A stretch of 64,000 bases of DNA from Paenibacillus sacheonensis (lineage in GTDB: Bacteria; Bacillota; Bacilli; Paenibacillales; Paenibacillaceae). Numbering within the stretch: the stretch's first letter is position 1; each line of letters opens with the position of its first letter. The notes under the pieces were generated by a model. The model was not told where the DNA came from, did not search any database, and saw only the letters and a list, made by a program, of their open reading frames with translations. Positions 63,326-64,000 of this stretch are shown here, in pieces. A program made the position numbers and the translations under genes. The stretch lies in contig NZ_JAAAMU010000021.1 in NCBI RefSeq assembly GCF_009909195.1, positions 1 to 64,000 on the forward strand, written 5' to 3'.

Positions 63326-64000
63326 TTACCGCAGCACTTCGATGCGGTTGCCGGCCGCTTCCGCGTACAGCGGCAGCTCGCCCGCGGGCTCGCCGTCCCC
63401 GTAGACCGCGATTGCGGGCTTCGCCGGATCTCCGGCCATGTCTTCGACGGCGACAGCTTGCCCGCTGAACAGCGCCACGTAAGGCAGACGGGTGTGCTTG
63501 CCCGACAAAATCAACGGGAACAAACGGAGGAGCTGCAGCGGCGTGCACGAATGGACGACGCAGACGTTCAGCATGCCGTCGTCCGGCTTGGCGTCCGGAC
63601 AGATGCGAAGTCCGCCGCCGTAGGCGGAAGCGTTGCACACGGCGGCCATCCAGCCTTGCCGGAAACAATGGGTCTCCCCATCCACGGTCACGGCGATCGG
63701 CCGCGGGCGGAAGGTCAGCAGCACCTGGATCAGCCCGATGACGTAGGCGAACGACCCGGCGCCGATCAGATTGCACAGCTTCTTGTAGACCGACCGATTG
63801 ACGGCCGCGGCGATAGCGGAATCGAAGCCTGCTGCGAGCGCGGTCAGCACGGGGCGATAGCCGATATCGGATTTCGGATCGCGCATGGCGATGATATCCG
63901 CGGGATAGGCCCGTCCCTGCAGCACGATCCGAAGCGCGTCCAGCGGACGCTTCGGAATGCCGAACGCTCTGGCCGTATCATTGCCTGATCCGGCCGGGAT
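63326..64000 (-). CDS. Diacylglycerol/lipid kinase family protein, 5' end beyond window
   Basis: The visible 224 C-terminal residues include the catalytic DAGK motif 'IPAGSGNDTARAFGIP' at the right edge, 'VLTALAAGFDSAIAAAVN', 'RQGWMAAVCNASAYGGGLRICPDAKPDDGMLNV' and a C-terminal beta domain. Relatives (DgkB/YegS/BmrU) phosphorylate diacylglycerol or related lipids at the membrane and help recycle lipids from teichoic-acid synthesis. The N-terminal ~80 residues with the rest of the nucleotide site lie outside. A GGCCGG-rich inverted repeat overlaps the stop codon. Confidence 0.92.
   Translation of the reverse strand: MPAGSGNDTARAFGIPKRPLDALRIVLQGRAYPADIIAMRDPKSDIGYRPVLTALAAGFDSAIAAAVNRSVYKKLCNLIGAGSFAYVIGLIQVLLTFRPRPIAVTVDGETHCFRQGWMAAVCNASAYGGGLRICPDAKPDDGMLNVCVVHSCTPLQLLRLFPLILSGKHTRLPYVALFSGQAVAVEDMAGDPAKPAIAVYGDGEPAGELPLYAEAAGNRIEVLR

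Overview
This 64 kb window reads as chromosome from a GC-rich, endospore-forming Firmicute of the Paenibacillaceae (Paenibacillus/Cohnella type). The sequence signs are a small acid-soluble spore protein gene (19.1 kb), a cysteine-rich gene behind a sigma-K-like promoter (57.7 kb), SLH surface modules, many YesM/YesN-type sugar sensors, strong AGGAGG-type ribosome binding sites, and frequent GTG/TTG starts. The genus is inferred, not proven. There is one tRNA gene (Thr, anticodon CGT), no rRNA and no CRISPR array. The only clear mobile DNA is the cut end of an IS3-family insertion sequence at the left edge.

Layout. 0-6.5 kb: IS fragment, secreted RCC1-propeller/stalk-domain protein, AraC regulator facing a phytanoyl-CoA dioxygenase-like pair, secreted PQQ-type propeller protein, glutathione peroxidase. 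6.5-10.4 kb (minus strand): formate dehydrogenase module of a DUF2294/MpsC-like protein, an FdhF/YdeP-type molybdoenzyme and FdhD. 10.6-12.2 kb: PadR regulator and EamA transporter. 12.5-16.3 kb: ABC-2 exporter (ATPase, permease) with its own NarL-type kinase/regulator pair. 16.5-22 kb: SLH-transglutaminase protein, CorA, SASP, OmpR-type two-component pair with three 11-bp-phased operator repeats. 22-26.3 kb: VOC protein, GH51 arabinofuranosidase divergent from an ArsR-like regulator, TRM11-like methyltransferase.

26.5-42.1 kb is a carbohydrate-use region: a YesN regulator and an unusual double-sensor YesM kinase (914 aa), a secreted multidomain GH16 enzyme, a sugar ABC importer (lipoprotein plus two permeases, no ATPase), a GH2 beta-galactosidase, an aldose-1-epimerase-like protein and a frameshifted aldo/keto reductase. 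The likely logic is that the kinase senses an extracellular glycan or oligosaccharide, the regulator turns on the neighbouring hydrolase and importer, and cytoplasmic GH2/GH51 enzymes finish the job.

42.2-64 kb: PadR-HAAS-DUF4097 operon, HD-GYP phosphodiesterase, two adjacent minisatellites, a PAS-HTH regulator divergent from a 1298-aa hybrid kinase, an orphan OmpR regulator, a degenerate-GGDEF/intact-EAL protein, another 5TM-type kinase, tRNA-Thr, a MerR regulator with a textbook 19-bp-spacer target promoter before an SDR gene, the Cys-rich putative spore protein, an HSL-type esterase, a tyrosinase-like putative copper protein with a basic tail, a Nudix hydrolase, an MscL channel with an added zinc ribbon, a KinB-like kinase, and the C-terminal part of a diacylglycerol-kinase-like protein cut by the right edge.

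I see no clear multi-gene defence or biosynthetic system. The most unusual items are the double-sensor YesM kinase, the tyrosinase-like gene with its antisense-overlapping tail, the orphan minus-strand promoter with flanking operators at 12.55 kb, the MscL-zinc ribbon fusion and the tandem-repeat pair at 45.9-46.1 kb.
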